A stretch of 64,000 nt of DNA from Blastobasis lacticolella (taxonomy: Eukaryota > Arthropoda > Insecta > Lepidoptera > Blastobasidae). The stretch spans positions 12,603,428 to 12,667,427 of the forward strand of contig LR990049.1 of NCBI GenBank assembly GCA_905147135.1, given 5' to 3'. Positions 28,901 through 43,900 of this stretch are shown here, piece after piece. Numbering within the stretch: the stretch's first letter is position 1; every line of letters starts with the position of its first letter. The notes beneath the pieces were generated by a model, which did not search any database, was not told the origin of the DNA, and saw only the letters and a list, made by a program, of their open reading frames with translations. The translations under genes and the position numbers were made by a program.

Positions 28901-31900
28901 AATCCTGGAGCATGGTCAAGGCGGACCCCAGGCCCTCGCGCGCGAGAGTATAACAGAGACATAAACGCCAAGATACACGAAACATATCGCTCCGGCATGA
29001 AAAGGCGCATTTCGTAAAAGTTATTTTGTTCTACTTATACTCACGCTTTTCACACCTTTTCACACAGGGGATGTAAAAAGTTGTAAGTTTCACACAAGAG
29101 CAAGTATCCATCGAGATGGAAATCACGACTTATAAGTACATGTAATAAATGTACAGGACGTAAAGAAACGGCTTGACATAGGCAATGGACATACATTCAT
29201 TCATCTACTACAGAACATTGGGTCCGTATCACCTATTCCGCCTATTGTTTATTTATTTATTAGTTCATTGTCACGCATACAGTTTTTCCTTAAGCAGCTC
29301 AGTGAAGCTCTTAATCCCATTTGATGACAATAACGAAGACACATTTCGATTATCTATATATCTATAAGTTTAGTAATAGATGGTAAAGTAAACACGTACT
29401 GTCAACAGCATGTTCTGGAAAGTGTATCTCAGCCCGTACACCATGTCAGCATCTTCTTTAGGTATGTCAACATTGAACTGTGAAAATGTAGTGTAACTTT
29501 CCTCGATTAGATCGATTTCCATATCCATTCTAGAAATGAAAGAGGTATGGATGAAATATAAGGTTTTCGAATTAATTACTTAGTGAAAGAGCAAGGTAAA
29601 GTAGGAAAAACATGCGACGTTATTTATTTTAAAAATTAAATTTTACATTTATACGAGTATGATATATATTCGTTTTTTTTATAGAAAATAGGTATTTGAC
29701 CCACCTGATTTTCTACGATGGCGCATAAGTGTCTATTAAATACCTATTCACTCTTATTATCTATATCACCCTCATTTGCAATGTTAGTTTATTCAAGAGA
29801 ATCATCTGTATTCTCTTGAATAAACTAAAATACATATTAAACGTGCCGTAACGCACGGAATCCTATGTAACATACGAAACGTCTAAATGTTTGACTGCAT
29901 CTTTCTCAAATCAATTCTTTGTGACATCGCATGTTTTTCCCCCTGGCCTTCATATGGATTGGAGATAGCGTTCATTGACTCCAACAACGTCATTTACAGT
30001 GCCACTAGCCCGGTAACACGATAGTCTACGATCTACGGGTAATATTGGACCTTACCCAATGAACTCCTGCCTGACGAGCTCAAGACACTGCATGGCGACT
30101 CTGACATCATCCAAGTCCTTGATTTTCTTTGCCATGGTCTTCATGCGGTCGCTGATGAACTGTTTTAGTTTGACCACGCGTTCCCTGTACGCCAGGCCTA
30201 GCAGTTTGCCTAGAATACGCTTCCACTCGATAGACTCCAAGTACAAGGACAGTTTAGTTTTATCTGAAAAATGAATGGGTGAGTAGGTCTAAAGCTTAAC
30301 TTTTAAGTCTTGTCTTCCGATTTATATTATTTTCCGAAATCACTTAAACGATTTCGAAAAATCATTTAATATAAGGAAGTTACACTATTCCTGAGTACCA
30401 TCACCATAAGGTACTTGTTATCTGAGAAAAATAATTTATATATGTGACGGATCACGGTCAATAGTATGGACTTATGTGGTCAATAGTACGGACTCATGAC
30501 GATGAAAACGGAAGTGGGAGTGCGCCCTCTGGTGGGGCGTGCTGACAGAGTCTCGACGGCACGACTCGGGCCGAGTGGCGGCCATTCTTGGCGCGACCGC
30601 CGCCGAGGAGTGACGCGTCTTGAAACTGTCTCCACATTTCGTTTGTTTACGTTTGAAGTTCGTTAATAGAAAGTGTTATTTACGTTTAAAAATAAAGTAA
30701 TTTTAAAATCACCTTTGAAATAAGAAAGTAAATTACCTCAACTGCCTACATTTGTAATACCGCTCTGAATTCTAGTGAAATTATAAGTGATACTACAGTG
30801 GAGTAAATGAATACAGTGGAGTAAATGTGAACCTTTTCTTTAATTTATCTGGACGAATACGACCGAATACTGATATCACCACCCTGATGACAATGATCCT
30901 GATACACCCCTTTCCTTCACGCGACGACATCAGAAGCGGTGATGACGAACGCAACGCCCAAGAGATGGTATGATGAAAAGCAACAAAGAAAATGCAGATA
31001 CGCTACGTGAAAGCGTAATAATAAAAGAAAGGTGATTACTCGATCCAGTTGAGTTGCCTACATTAAAATGTAAAATGATTTAACATGTTCAAAGCGCAGC
31101 CAAGAGTCCAAACACCCCGAGATATAAGACAAAGACTTCGTCAGAAAGATTGGGGGAGTCATAAAGTAAACAGCAGATCATCTGTACCAAATGGGTCATG
31201 GTCAAGGCAGACCCCGGGCCTTCGAGAGCACCACTGGGATATCGACAACATTATTAAAAATCTAGTGAAACTTACTATGGACGGCACTTTGGTATGGCTT
31301 CTTTGTTTTTGTTAAATTTAATTTAGATTACTCATGTAAAATATTTTCCTTTTTAAATATAAAATTGAGTTAGTTAAATAATTTGCGTAGTTCTAAATTA
31401 GCCAGCTAAAGTTTATTCAATGACTTTAAAGTAAACGCTTACATTTAGATTCATTTAGCAGTGTGGTTTGACACCACAAGTAAATTAATTGCTTAGATTA
31501 CTGCAGATTAAATAAAATCAAACAATTAAAAACGGTGTATATTAATTTTTTATTTTTGTTTTACTAATACAATTATTTTCTTCTATTGCATAACAATGGT
31601 GCACAACGGTTCGCTTCACCTACGAGAACAACATTGGAATGCAACGCTGGACTGGTAGCCTCAACGTGATTGTTTCAACATGGGACGACGATGGTAGACA
31701 ATCTGCGAGTGTACATGACTGAGAAATGATGTGATATTAACAGTTCCTCTCTATCTGGTGAGTCCTATACATAATTATTATTTAGTAAAAACCTGTGCTG
31801 AAGAGGCGCCCTAGCGGATTTTAGGAGTTATTTACTTTGACAATTAAGAAAAGTATTCTGACAGAAACACTATTGATACCCTTAGTAGAGAGAATGGCAG

Positions 31901-34900
31901 GTTTATTTGTATCTTTAGTGAAACTACAAATAGAAAGAATGTAAACAAAACATAAACAACGTCAGTTACGTCAGTGTTACAATTTGTTGGTAAAAATGTC
32001 AAAAACTACTGCTAAGTTTAAAAATGTTAGCTTTTGCGGGTACCTATGTCAATTAATGTAGGCTGTCTGATAGAAAGTTACTAAGAAAAAAAATCACTCC
32101 ACAAAAATAGTAAGAATTATGTTAAATCCGTCCCAATGTCAAACAGTGTTTATAGTAAAAAAAGTGTTATTTAATCTAAGATTATTTTACCATCTTGAAA
32201 CATGGTGCGCTATGATTTTACGTATTACCAACATCACGTCAGTTATCAGAAAACAAGAATAAGAAATACTTGGCAAGCATAGTGCTATTATTTTTATAAA
32301 TTGAGTACGTAAGCATAGTTATGGTGGTGCTGCTGCTGACTGACTTCTTCTTCTTGATCGTTGCCTCACTGCTGAGGATCCTGACATCTTCGGTAAACTG
32401 CAAATCTCCTTCGGTTTCGATGAATCGTTCGGATATTTGGTCCACCCATCTCTTCGGACTTCGGCCTCTGGGTCTCTTGCCTTCGACTTTTCCCGTCACC
32501 ATAAGTCGTTCCAGATTGCTGATTAAGTAAATATTTGATAATAACAGTGTGGCAGGGATGCCGTAGCAGTGAGTTTGTGGAACAATTAGCTGGTGTACTT
32601 TAGGATGTTGTCTTAGAGATAGGATAGGCTTCACATAGGCTTCGAATGTGCAAATTCAATAACGACCCCGCGATCTCCGCGATTTCTATGCGAGCGGGAG
32701 GGTGCAAACATGTATCGAGAGAAAAAAAAAGAGAAAAATTATTAGCGTGTTTGTTTACATTTAACAGGAGAAATTCGAACGAAATTTTCCATATTTCAGT
32801 ATAATGTTTGTTATTGTGGTCGTAGTTTCCCAATGTTGTAGAATAGAGAGATAAGATATCCGCGGTAAAAATGGGATCACCGATATACGTTTCTTTTAAT
32901 ACTACAAAAAAAAAGGTAGTTTGGTTAGTAACGTAATTTTATATTAGTATCAAGTTATTTAACGAAAAAAAAAAAAAAAGTAAACACGAGTAAGTGAACT
33001 GAGTGACGGTAGATAATTTCGAATTATGTTTTGAGTAACTAAAGATAAACCTGTGACTTAGTTCGACCGAAAACCATGTGTACTAAGTCAATGTGACTTA
33101 GTCTGACCTGGATAAAGACTTTGTTAGGCGGATCAATCTAAGACGCTAACCCAATACGTGACGACTATCGAGCCGAGGTTTTTATGAGATTTATGTGATC
33201 GTTTTGTTTTCTCAAAATTTGTTGCATCATCGGATGAAGGTGATCGTGTTTTATCAGTGATGGTGGGCTAATGGAGCCTATGGAAGAGTTTTATGGTTGC
33301 TTACCGGCCTGATGGAGGCTATGGGAGCGTGGCTAATAGCAGGTAGTTGTTTTAAGCTTTGTGATAAAGTGTTGAACGATAACGATGATGAGAAAGTCCA
33401 GATATTTTGGTGATAGTTCAATAGCCGGTTTTATAAATTATTTTTAGCTTCGAGTACTGAAATTTCCTTGATTACTGATATAAAGTAACTATTTTGAGTT
33501 CTGTTGTTGTGCCAGTAAGATGAGACAGTGTAAGCAATGGTGAGATTTCATATCCTTCTGCCAGTACAAGTTTTTAAGTACCTGAATTGTTGTTAAGGTC
33601 AAACATCCAGATTTATTTGGCTGACTTGGAGTGACCCGGGAGTCATGTCTGTGACTCATTGGGCTAAGAGCCCTGAAAATCTCGGATGTTGTGGCTGTAG
33701 ATAGCAAATTTTATTTTGTATTTTTTTTAGAAGGCGGCTTGATATGGGATGCCTTCGTTATTACAAACATTGTTAAATGGTTTCAAAATGGGAGCTTAAA
33801 CGTAACGTAAAGTCTAGATAGAGTATACTCGTTCGAACAGTTAAAATCGATGACGATGATTATTGCTTGTTTAGTTTTGGTGTGGCAACAAATGGACCAT
33901 TGTTACCTATAACTGGCGTATCAAATAGACGTGAGAGCTTCTTATTATTAAACTTCTGATTTAGTTTTGATATTGGGCAGTAGAAATAATGTTTATTTTT
34001 ATTTTATTTTATTTTGTTGTTTTTGTAGAGATGACACCGTAAACAGTTGTTCGGATCTGTGACGATTACTTGTTGTGTAACTCGTAGACCGTTATTGACC
34101 GGGTTATAATAGCAGATAGACTGTTACCTATCACTGACTTAGTACAGATTTGGTCGAAGGATTGACCACGAGCTGAGAATCGATAGACAGCTTCTATTTA
34201 TTTGTCCCGCCTGTGTGGCTCCCGTCTGTGTGGCTCCCGTCTGTGTGGCTCCCGCCTGTGTGGCTCCCGCCTGTGTGGCTCCTGCCTGTGTGGCTCCCGC
34301 CTGTGTGGCTCCCGTCTGTGTGGCTCCCGCCTGTGTGGCTCCCGCCTGTGTGGCTCCCGCCTGTGTGGCTCCCGCCTGTGTGGCATCCCGCCTGTTTGGC
34401 ATTTCGCCTGTGTGGCATAGTCTGTGTGACATTAAGTCTGTGTGGTATTTAGCCTGTGAGGCATTCTAGCTGTATGGCATTTCGCCGGTGTGGCATTTTT
34501 ATGTGTGGCATTTTGCCTCTGTGAAATTTACCCGTGTGTGACATCTTACCTGTATCGTGCTTTGGTAGACGTGACACAGGATATATGATGAATAAACTCA
34601 TAGTTTGACGATTAGAGTGGCACTGACCAGAGTGACACCCAACCTGTGTGGCACCTAGTCTGTGTGGTATTTCGCTTGTGTGCAGGTCCACTTGCGTGGC
34701 GGCCTGGTTGCGTGGCGGCCTGATTGCGTGGCGGCCTGACTGATGGCGTCCGTCGTGTGGTGGTTCGTCGCCTGTGTGTCATTTCTCCTGTATGGTAACA
34801 TTACTTATTCTTTTTAAATTAGGATGGCGCTGACGGATTACCAAAAATCATATGGCATTTAATGAAGGAGTGTTTCAATCCCACTCGAAGTAACATTGGG

Positions 34901-37900
34901 TCTTTTGCTGAGTACTGAAAATTTGATGTATGTATGTCACATATTTGTAGTGAATCTAAGTACCTACAGTAATGGACGTCGGGGACGATACGCGAGCTCT
35001 GTGATTGGGGCTTGTTTCCCACTCAACAAGAGCATCAAGGGGAAAACACTGGTGACGATGATTAAACCTTCTTCATTGGTGGTAATTGTGATACGGTTTA
35101 TGAACCGTCTGGTGTTATACCTTGTCACGCCTCTCTAATGAACTGAAGTCGTAGCTGAATTTATGTCGGCAACTTATAAAGAATAATTTATGTACAAGAT
35201 GATGTTGTTATCTCTTAATCTACAGAAGTTTAGTATGATAAATGATAATGGACGTATGTTTTATGTGAAGAATTGGTGGGTTAATGCAGTCGTGATAGAT
35301 CCAATCACATGATTCATAAGACTTATTTGGGTGATGTGTTGTGGTCAGAAGTGACCGAGCGAATATAGTACTGTGCTATGGTTTTCATGTTTCAGATTAC
35401 ACACGAGGACGTGTGTACAGCAGGACGGCCGTGACGGATCACGGTCAATAGTATGGACTTATGTGGTCAATAGTACGGACTCATGACGATGAAAACGGAA
35501 GTGGGAGTGCGCCCTCTGGTGGGGCGTGCTGACAGAGTCTCGACGGCACGACTTGGGCCGAGTGGCGGGAATTCTTGGCGCGACCGCCGCCGAGGAGTGA
35601 CGCGTCTTGAAACTGTCTCCACATTTCGTTTGTTTACGTTTGAAGTTCGTTAATAGAAAGTGTTATTTACGTTTAAAAATAAAGTAATTTTAAAATCACC
35701 TTTGAAATAAGAAAGTAAATTACCTCAACTGCCTACATTTGTAATACCGCTCTGAATTCTAGTGAAATTATAAGTGATACTACAGTGGAGTAAATGAATA
35801 CAGTGGAGTAAATGTGAACCTTTTCTTTAATTTATCTGGACGAATACGACCTAATACTGATATCACCACCCTGATGACAATGATCCTGATACACCCCTTT
35901 CCTTCACGCGACGACATATGTATAACATAAATAAACAAATAGGTTTAGCAGGATATTTGAATATTTACAGAGATCCGAACTGCACACGCAGGTGAAAACC
36001 GTGGTATGCGGCCAATATAGGTACCTACAATAAATGGCGGGCGAATTTATACACATCCGTGTATTGTGCTTGGGTAGCACTGGTAGGTACTATGAAGCGA
36101 CGGATTGACATCACTGATTCGGATGCGAGAACCAACTGCTTACGACGCGAGGATGCCGAATACCGGGGGAAGTGGAAAAGAAAGAACAGAGAAAGCGGAA
36201 TCGACCGCTAGAATGATGATTATGACGACCTATTGTAAAGCTCTCGTAACTAGTCATTTAACACCAACTTACCTGTATTGATTTGAATAGATCCAATAAT
36301 ATGCCTTTCCGGCAAGTTATTGACTTCGTCAGTTTGATCCTCATACTTTTTGAACATGTCTCGAATGATAACATTCAACGGATTGGAGTCCACAAACTCT
36401 TGGACTTGCTGGACCCTGTCTTCGGCCCATAAACTAGAAAATCTGCCATAGCCCTGAAATCAAGCATCATATCATGAAGAGAAAAAATGAATAATTTAAT
36501 AAAATTATTTTTATAATTTATCCACCTTTAAGAGTTTTTCAATGTCCGGTTTGTACATGAACATCATTCCTTGCAGAGCCATGACTGCACGAACGATTTC
36601 TTTATGCTCCGAGACCATTCGGAAATAGTTCCTTATTCCACCGATGCTGGATCCCGATCTGGCTCCTGTAGCGCAATTAAATTTAAATTATGATAATAAA
36701 ATATATATTTAATTAAGTTATTTATATACTTACATAGCTTGTTAGATTGTCTTTTTTGAATTTACAGCAATCAAGTCAAAATCTCACGAACCAATTGAGA
36801 AAAAAAAATTGTGTAGCAAAACAGAGAAGTCTAACGTGAGTATATACCCATCTGGTAAAACTACATGCAGGAATCCTCTTTTATAAAAGCGTCACAAAAA
36901 ATTACAGCTTGTAAAGGGGAGTCGTAGTATAAATAAGATGAAAGAAACCCTGATTTATATTATCCAATCTCACCAACGCTGCGGTTCTGTATCAAGCCTC
37001 CTTCCGCTCTTTGAGCCTTTATTAACTCTTGTTGGCCCCACTGGAATACATTCCGATGAATATCCATTATGCAATTGAGTACCACCTAAAACATATATCG
37101 TTGGTACTTACATCAAATCGAAGAAATTTTGGGAACAGCAAACTTTCTCTCCAAAAGACTCGCAGGGAAAATTCCTAGTTTTCTTAATGACTCTTCAGTT
37201 ATTCAGAAAATAACTCTTTAGGAATTGTTTTTTATTTGTTTTGAACTAGGATAGTATTAGTATTCAATGCTAGGATGTATGTTGCACATAAGAAGTAAAT
37301 TAATAATAATTTTTAAAAACTTATATGTCTATATTATCTACTTAATATAGAAAAATCTCAAAAATATCTGATGCGCAGTTGAAAAAATTGATACTTTTAT
37401 CAAATCGAAGATAAAGTTTTATCGCAAACTCAACGGGAAATAGGTACCTGTGAAAAGGCGGATTGTATATCCTCCAAAGTGGGCTTTATCAATATCCTTG
37501 GTATCTGAACATACATATTTGTAAGCATCAGAGGCTTCAATTTTTTTTGCTCTTCGGGATCCAGGGTCATTGTAAGGAAACTGAAATATTAAAGCATAAA
37601 AATGTTGCAAACTTCAAGGTGAAAATTCAAATTCAGCGCTAATTGTTTTTTCTCTGGCAGCTACAATGTAAGCTAAGTTCAGGATTCTATTTCAGGTTTT
37701 TGCTCCCATGTGATACTTACAATTATTTCATTCAGCAAAATGAATCCAGCTTATCAGGTGTTCGCTGCACTGGGAACCATTTAGGAAAGCGCTATGGTCT
37801 GTAGTCCTTCAATAAGATGTTATAGTCTTTCATGAAGAATGATACCACCATGCTCCTGTGCTACCCCTCAAGGGTCATCTCTATCTTGTACGGGGTGATG

Positions 37901-40900
37901 ACGTCCGATGTTGTTGGGTTTAATATCTATCTATCTCTCGGATACATAACCATATTATAATGAAAGGATTTTAAAAACCCTTAGCCTACCTGGAGACAGA
38001 AGCTCGCTTCCTCAGCAAATCTAAACTTTGCCGCGTGCATTTGATCAACGACTCGAGGCACTTGGTGGCGAAATATGCGAACAGCTCGTTACATTCGTTG
38101 ACCACGATATTAACCTCAAAACGCTCAGGGCTCTCGATTTCCATAAACGCTATTATATGGAAAGTTTTTATTATAATGGGGCAGTGTCACAAGGTTTAGA
38201 GATAGAAATAGAAAATAGTCACTAGAAAAATGTTATTCACCAGCATCTTCAGGAACCGCTTTGGAAGCTGAAGTAACCTGCTTTAAAGCTTTTTCAGAAT
38301 CCAACCTATAAATAAGTTAATTACGTTTTATCATTAGCCTTATAACGAATAAACAAAACTAACGCCTATAATTTAATTGAATTGTTTTACCAATTTCCCT
38401 TAAGATCATTAATCTGCTTCGACGGAATACTATCAAGGAATTTATGAACTAGTTCAGTGACAGCAATCTCTGCGTTCCACGATTTCTGCTGTAATTCATT
38501 TGCTAAAAACATAATAACATTTATCTTAGTTTCTTTCAAATAAAAATGAAATTAACTACAATCCTGGTAACAATTTTTCTTACATATTTCATCGCGTCTA
38601 ACTAAATTGTCTTCATAGAAAGTAGTTGGTTCTACCGCTTGTTCAGGCAAGTGAACTAAAAGAGTCTTCGTCATCGAATGTAATATCACATCAATTCGTG
38701 CCTCCTTCATATCTATTACCTGCACAAAATATCATTTATTACTGCAAATGTTGCAGTTAACCGAGCCTCACGCCCCTGTTTACAATAACGTTATTTATAA
38801 CTTCCCTGTACGCAATACTATCTGCATCTTAAACGTTATATAAGGATGGTGATGAGGTTCTTCTGGAACGTGTTTCATTAAAATCGATTCAACGCTAACA
38901 TTCGGAAAACATATTTATACAATAAAACATATTTATGTACAATATGTGTTTTTCTGAGACCTGTCGGTTACATTCTTCTTTACCTCTTTGACAAATAAGT
39001 CGACCTCATCTAGAGCCTGGCCAATGGAGTCGCAGAAGGCCGGTATCTCCAGCGAGGTCCATGTGATGGTGGACAGACCGGGCTGGAACACCTTCTCGAG
39101 TTTGATGAGCTGGGCGCGAAGCAGCGACAGGTACAACTTCGGCATACCCCTACCGGCCACAAGATTATATTCAATACAACCTGAATGGTTTACCGTTACG
39201 CAGCTATAGATCTACCAAACGGTAACTAAGTAAGACAGTTCCTACCATAATATTGTGTATTTTTAAGATTTCATTTATTTAAAGACAACATTTTTCACAC
39301 GATTCTGGTGTGCCAACCAAAACACCGGCTAAAACCAAATGTAAAAACCATACATACGACGCGTAGGTATCGACCATTAGCGGAAGATATGTTTGAGCCA
39401 TTTAATTAAAAGCTTTTTATGACTTCTGCAAAGGTACCACATTCATAAATAACTTATGAATGTGGTACCTACTACTACTACTCTGTTATATCTGGCTCTA
39501 GAGGCTAACTAGCTAGGACCTCCGTAAACCAGACAAGGGGCAGCAGCGTTTCTGTTCTGTGTTGTAAACTCTGCAATCGCCAACCCGACTCCAAAGCGTG
39601 GAGATTATGGCAAATCCCTACTAATGTGGACAAGTTCATCAGTGGACTGTTATGAGCTGTTGATATGATGTTTCTTACCTTCTAATGTGATTGTTTCTAT
39701 CAACTAGAGATTTTATTCGTTCATAGCTTCCAAATATTCGGTCCTTTGAGAAAGCGACGATTTGTGCTGAATCGGGTACGCCTGCAACATTCGATCAAGA
39801 TGCCAAACTAGACTAGGTAGTATTAGTAGCCTACATACATAGTATTATGATTTAGAAACAGCTTAATCACTCTAGTCTTGACGCCCTACCTATCTACGTC
39901 CTACGACATAATTAGGATAGGACGTCCGCCCGCGTCGCATTTTCCGTAGAAAGGGATTCCCATCCCAGTAGAAAGGAGCCGGCTCGGCGTCACCTTAACA
40001 CTCTTCGATTTATCAGAAAGACAGCCCCGTAAAACGTTTTTTAATTGTACCTTGGGGACTACGGGAATGTTTTAAGTATATTTAGATAGGCGTAAGTATT
40101 CGCGTCACGTTACCGAGAGCCACAACTAAATTTCCATTTTCTTTGTATGCCAAAGGTAAGACCACTTACTGAGTCCCAGCTGCCACATATACTCCACCTC
40201 CCGAATACACTCCGGTATATAAATGTTAAAGTTCACGATGTACATGTTTGTGACCGGGTGACGGATGAGAAGTGGCGCGATTAGGCCCAAACGCACCTGA
40301 GAAAAGTATAACATGACTCATAAATTACAAATCGATACGGTGATATACAAACATTTGATGTCTAAGTCGGTTTGCCAGCATGAAAGTTGTCTTTGAAACA
40401 CGCGATCTGCGAAGCTCTTATCTCTCAACCTATAGTTACAGCGCTGCGGCAGCGTCGTGTAGCAATGCGTAGGTACAGTCAATAGAAAACTGAATGCAAG
40501 TTGTGTGAAATTTGCCGTGTTACTATTTTCCGACCTTTGGTTTGAGATATTTCTCGTATTAGAACAAATTAAGAATTCAAACCAACTGCTAAACATGTTT
40601 ACATTTACCTTAGAAAAATCAGACACTACTATATGCTTATGTACTAAAAATTATTTAAGATTACCTGGTCAACATTTTCTGCCCAAGCATCATGATAAAT
40701 CAATTCATACTCAGTAAATACAATCTGCATGACGTTGAATAACTTTATACATCTTTGTGTATTCTGTAAAAAAAATACGCATATGACATTCTACTATTTT
40801 ATTGATATAGAGACATTAGCGAGTTGATAACTTATTATACCATACCATGTGCGTGATGACCTCGTAATGTTTCATAAATACTTTCATGGGTTTCTTGATG

Positions 40901-43900
40901 TTGTCGTCGTAGAACCTAATCCACATTATCCTGCCAGCAACAGGTGGCATGTTCCGCGGTAATTCTGGACATTCCCTTTCTTCATTGTACCTGACATGGA
41001 CATTATTTATTTTGACATCACAATACTAGTAACTGAGTATTGTGATGTGATCGAGATAGAGGGAAGGAAAAAGAATAACGCCTGTACGTACATTAAATCC
41101 CTATTCGAGTCACTGTCGAGTCACTTCCTTTTCGACAAACGATGCGGCAGCGCAGTTTTGTTTTTGTTTACATTTTGGTACAGGTACAGTCGGCATACAA
41201 TATTAGTGTGTGCCTACTGGATCTGGACTAACATTATCTATCAAATGGGAACATGTAAGAACGTCTTTGTAACATCGTTTCGTCGAATAAAGATATTTTC
41301 TTTCTTTCTTTCTATGATTAAAAAGTCATTTAACCATTTACCTAGATACTGCTAAACTGATACTACTAAGATACTGTTAAACCATGACCTTTACTGCCAA
41401 CTATTGCGAGAGCAGTCCGCCAAACCTTTCGCCTTGATATATGAGGGTTAAGTCAATAAAGGTCAAAATTATTAAATGTAACGTTGTGTTGTAACGATTT
41501 ACGAAGATAACGTTTTTAACCCCTCACGAGAAAAAAGGGGTATTATAAATACATACATCTCTCGAACGGATCGACCGTTTTGAATGCGGTTTCCTCTATT
41601 TGCGAGCCAGTTCAATTGAGATGGTGCTTAGCTTCGTTTCAAAATCGCTTCAATAGTTGAGAAAATATTTGAGTAGATTTATGAAAACTTGGCCGGTGGT
41701 TATTCGACATTTCTGTCGGTTAGGTCGGATATACGGTACTCGCATATCACTATAATTTCTACTTAATATTTATATGCATAATTTCTACGAAATGCCAATC
41801 AGTAATCGGCTCTACAGACTACTAACTATATCGGAAAATTAATAAATAGCTACTTATAGATACTCGTATTTACCTGTCACGAATGGTCTCAATCTCTGCC
41901 GTATATTTGCTTATTGAATCATAGTATTGGTCTTCCAAATACAAGCATTCTAACTTTAGCTTCTCAAATCTCGTCAACAGTTGCAATGCGATCTCTGTCG
42001 TGGGACACTTATTCACACTCTGGCAATAAACACAATAATATTAATAACGTTATACCTAACTTCTTATTCTTATCATAAAGTCTTTCACACTCAAACCAGT
42101 ATCATCATTATCATCACAGCCCATAACAGTTCACTGCAGGACTTAGGGCCTCTCCCACGAAAGGCAAGGTTATTGCCATAATCTCCACGCTTGGCAGGCG
42201 GGTTCGAGATCGCATTGTTGTAAATATAACAATGGGAAACGCTGCTGCCCATTTTCCAGCCTACGGAGAGTCTAGATCTTTTGCCTCGGAAACATTAGTC
42301 GTCTTGTACGACACCCATAAGTGTAATGGGTTGGCGCTATTCTACTCTGCCGGACACCACACGGCCAAATACCGAAACCAGTATGAAATCATTCAATTAC
42401 TTACAGTGATCATGAAATTTTCCAGTAACAGTTCTTGCGCAGCAACACTGTCTTTATATATTTTATAATCCTTGTCAAAATCTTGCCGCCTTAGAATAAA
42501 ACATTGCTTATTATACACGAATTAAGATATAGGTACTTACTTACTAAGTCATCCTACGAAAAAAAAGAGGGTTTCTTTTATTATTTTTTTATTTTAGACT
42601 ATCCAGGTATTTGACCGCCATCTAACCTGGTGGTAAGATACGGTCGAAGATGGAGCATGCCTGTCTAGGAACAGCCTATTCACTCTAGCTATTATAGTGA
42701 TCAGGGAACACACTCGCAGGCAACGCGTTCCATTCCTTAGCCGTTCGCATTATAAAGGTTGAACCAAAGCGGCTCATGCGGGTAGCTGGAAGATCCACGA
42801 CATAAGGATGAAGCGCTCGCTCGGATCGCGTTTTCCGATGGCGGAAAGGGGCCGGCGGAATGAGGTCGTGCAACTGTTTCGCACACTCTATAAGTAATGT
42901 GTGGCTTTGTGTGTCTGTCTGTGGATGGACCAATTACAACGCTGTTTTCTGTATTTGAAAGCCAGTTTAATCGATGTGAGTCTTAGCTTGGATTTATTGA
43001 AATCGGTTCAGTGGTTTGGGAAATATTTGAGTATATGGAAAGTTGTTCGAGGGTTTACCGACGTTTTTCAATTGGTCAGGTAATTTATCCTAATCACATT
43101 TTTGTTTCCAAGTCCAAATATATCAAGTACTTCCCAAAACTTTTAATGCTTTCTTCTTACTTTAACAACATTTTACATAAACTACTTGTAAATTTTTTGC
43201 CGCCTCTACCAGTGTATTTTATAAAAGACATCAACGTGCGCGTCTCTCTTTTGTATGAAACATCGATGTAATAATTATAATGCCATCATGTTCAAACATA
43301 TTTATTAATTGATTATAATAGACACCTATCAGGGAGATTGTTTAAGAAAAGTGCCTATACTATTGTAATAAGTCTTTCGTACCAATACATACTTCATTCT
43401 TAATTTAGAAGTAATATACTACCTGTGGTCCAGAGCATCATACGCTTTCGTCGATATGGTTTTGAACAACTTATTAAAGTTTACAGCATATTCTTCGATG
43501 CCTTCAAGTGTAGTTTTATTTAGAACGTAGTAGGTAATGTATGTTTCAAATAAATCAATAATCTGTAATAACAAAACTTTACCTAAGGACTTCGTTTTAT
43601 ATAGACTACTCAGTGACAAACGAACAGACAGCCTGGAAAGCGTAAATATTGCCCATTAACATCTAAGATTTATTTATTAAAGTTTCATGTAGGTAACATA
43701 AATGCAGAACGCAGGTGTGTTGCCACTGTGAGGACTAAGATCATATGCCTTATTCTTAGAAATTTAACTAAACATATTTCCAACATAAATTTTTAAGGAT
43801 GGGTGGATGCGTTTGGATGCTTGTTACTCCTTGACTCCTTGAAAGAATTTTGATGAAATTTGGTAGTAATGTAACATACAACCCAGAATAGCACATAGGA

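Larger units (their letters stand above)
30445..35916 (+). mobile_element. LTR retrotransposon-like element without gag/pol (LARD-like)
   Basis: Two 485-bp terminal direct repeats (30445-30929, 35432-35916) start TG and end CA and differ at 4 sites by my alignment. They are flanked by a 4-bp target duplication TATG (30441-30444, 35917-35920). The internal 4.5 kb has no long open frame and no recognisable protease, RT or integrase. It holds a SINE tail, an RTE fragment and a 15-bp tandem repeat. I see no clear primer-binding site after the left LTR and no polypurine tract before the right one. AATAAA in each LTR supports plus orientation. The element splits the intron between dynein exons 25 and 26 and is antisense to the gene. 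A non-autonomous LTR element is the best fit. Confidence 0.88.

Noticed and set aside
30445..30929. Segmental duplication of host sequence instead of LTRs
   Set aside because: Ends are TG...CA, lengths are identical, and an exact 4-bp TATG duplication flanks the whole unit, which a host duplication would not produce.
34139..34469. Several overlapping open frames on both strands with GATQA, GGSHT or CVAPV repeats
   Set aside because: They are translations of the 15-bp tandem repeat, which stays open in several frames because 15 is divisible by three. No start context, splice sites or domain.
40318..40626. 102-codon minus-strand frame between dynein exons 14 and 15
   Set aside because: Intronic; it only touches the intron between two well-placed exons and shows no family resemblance.
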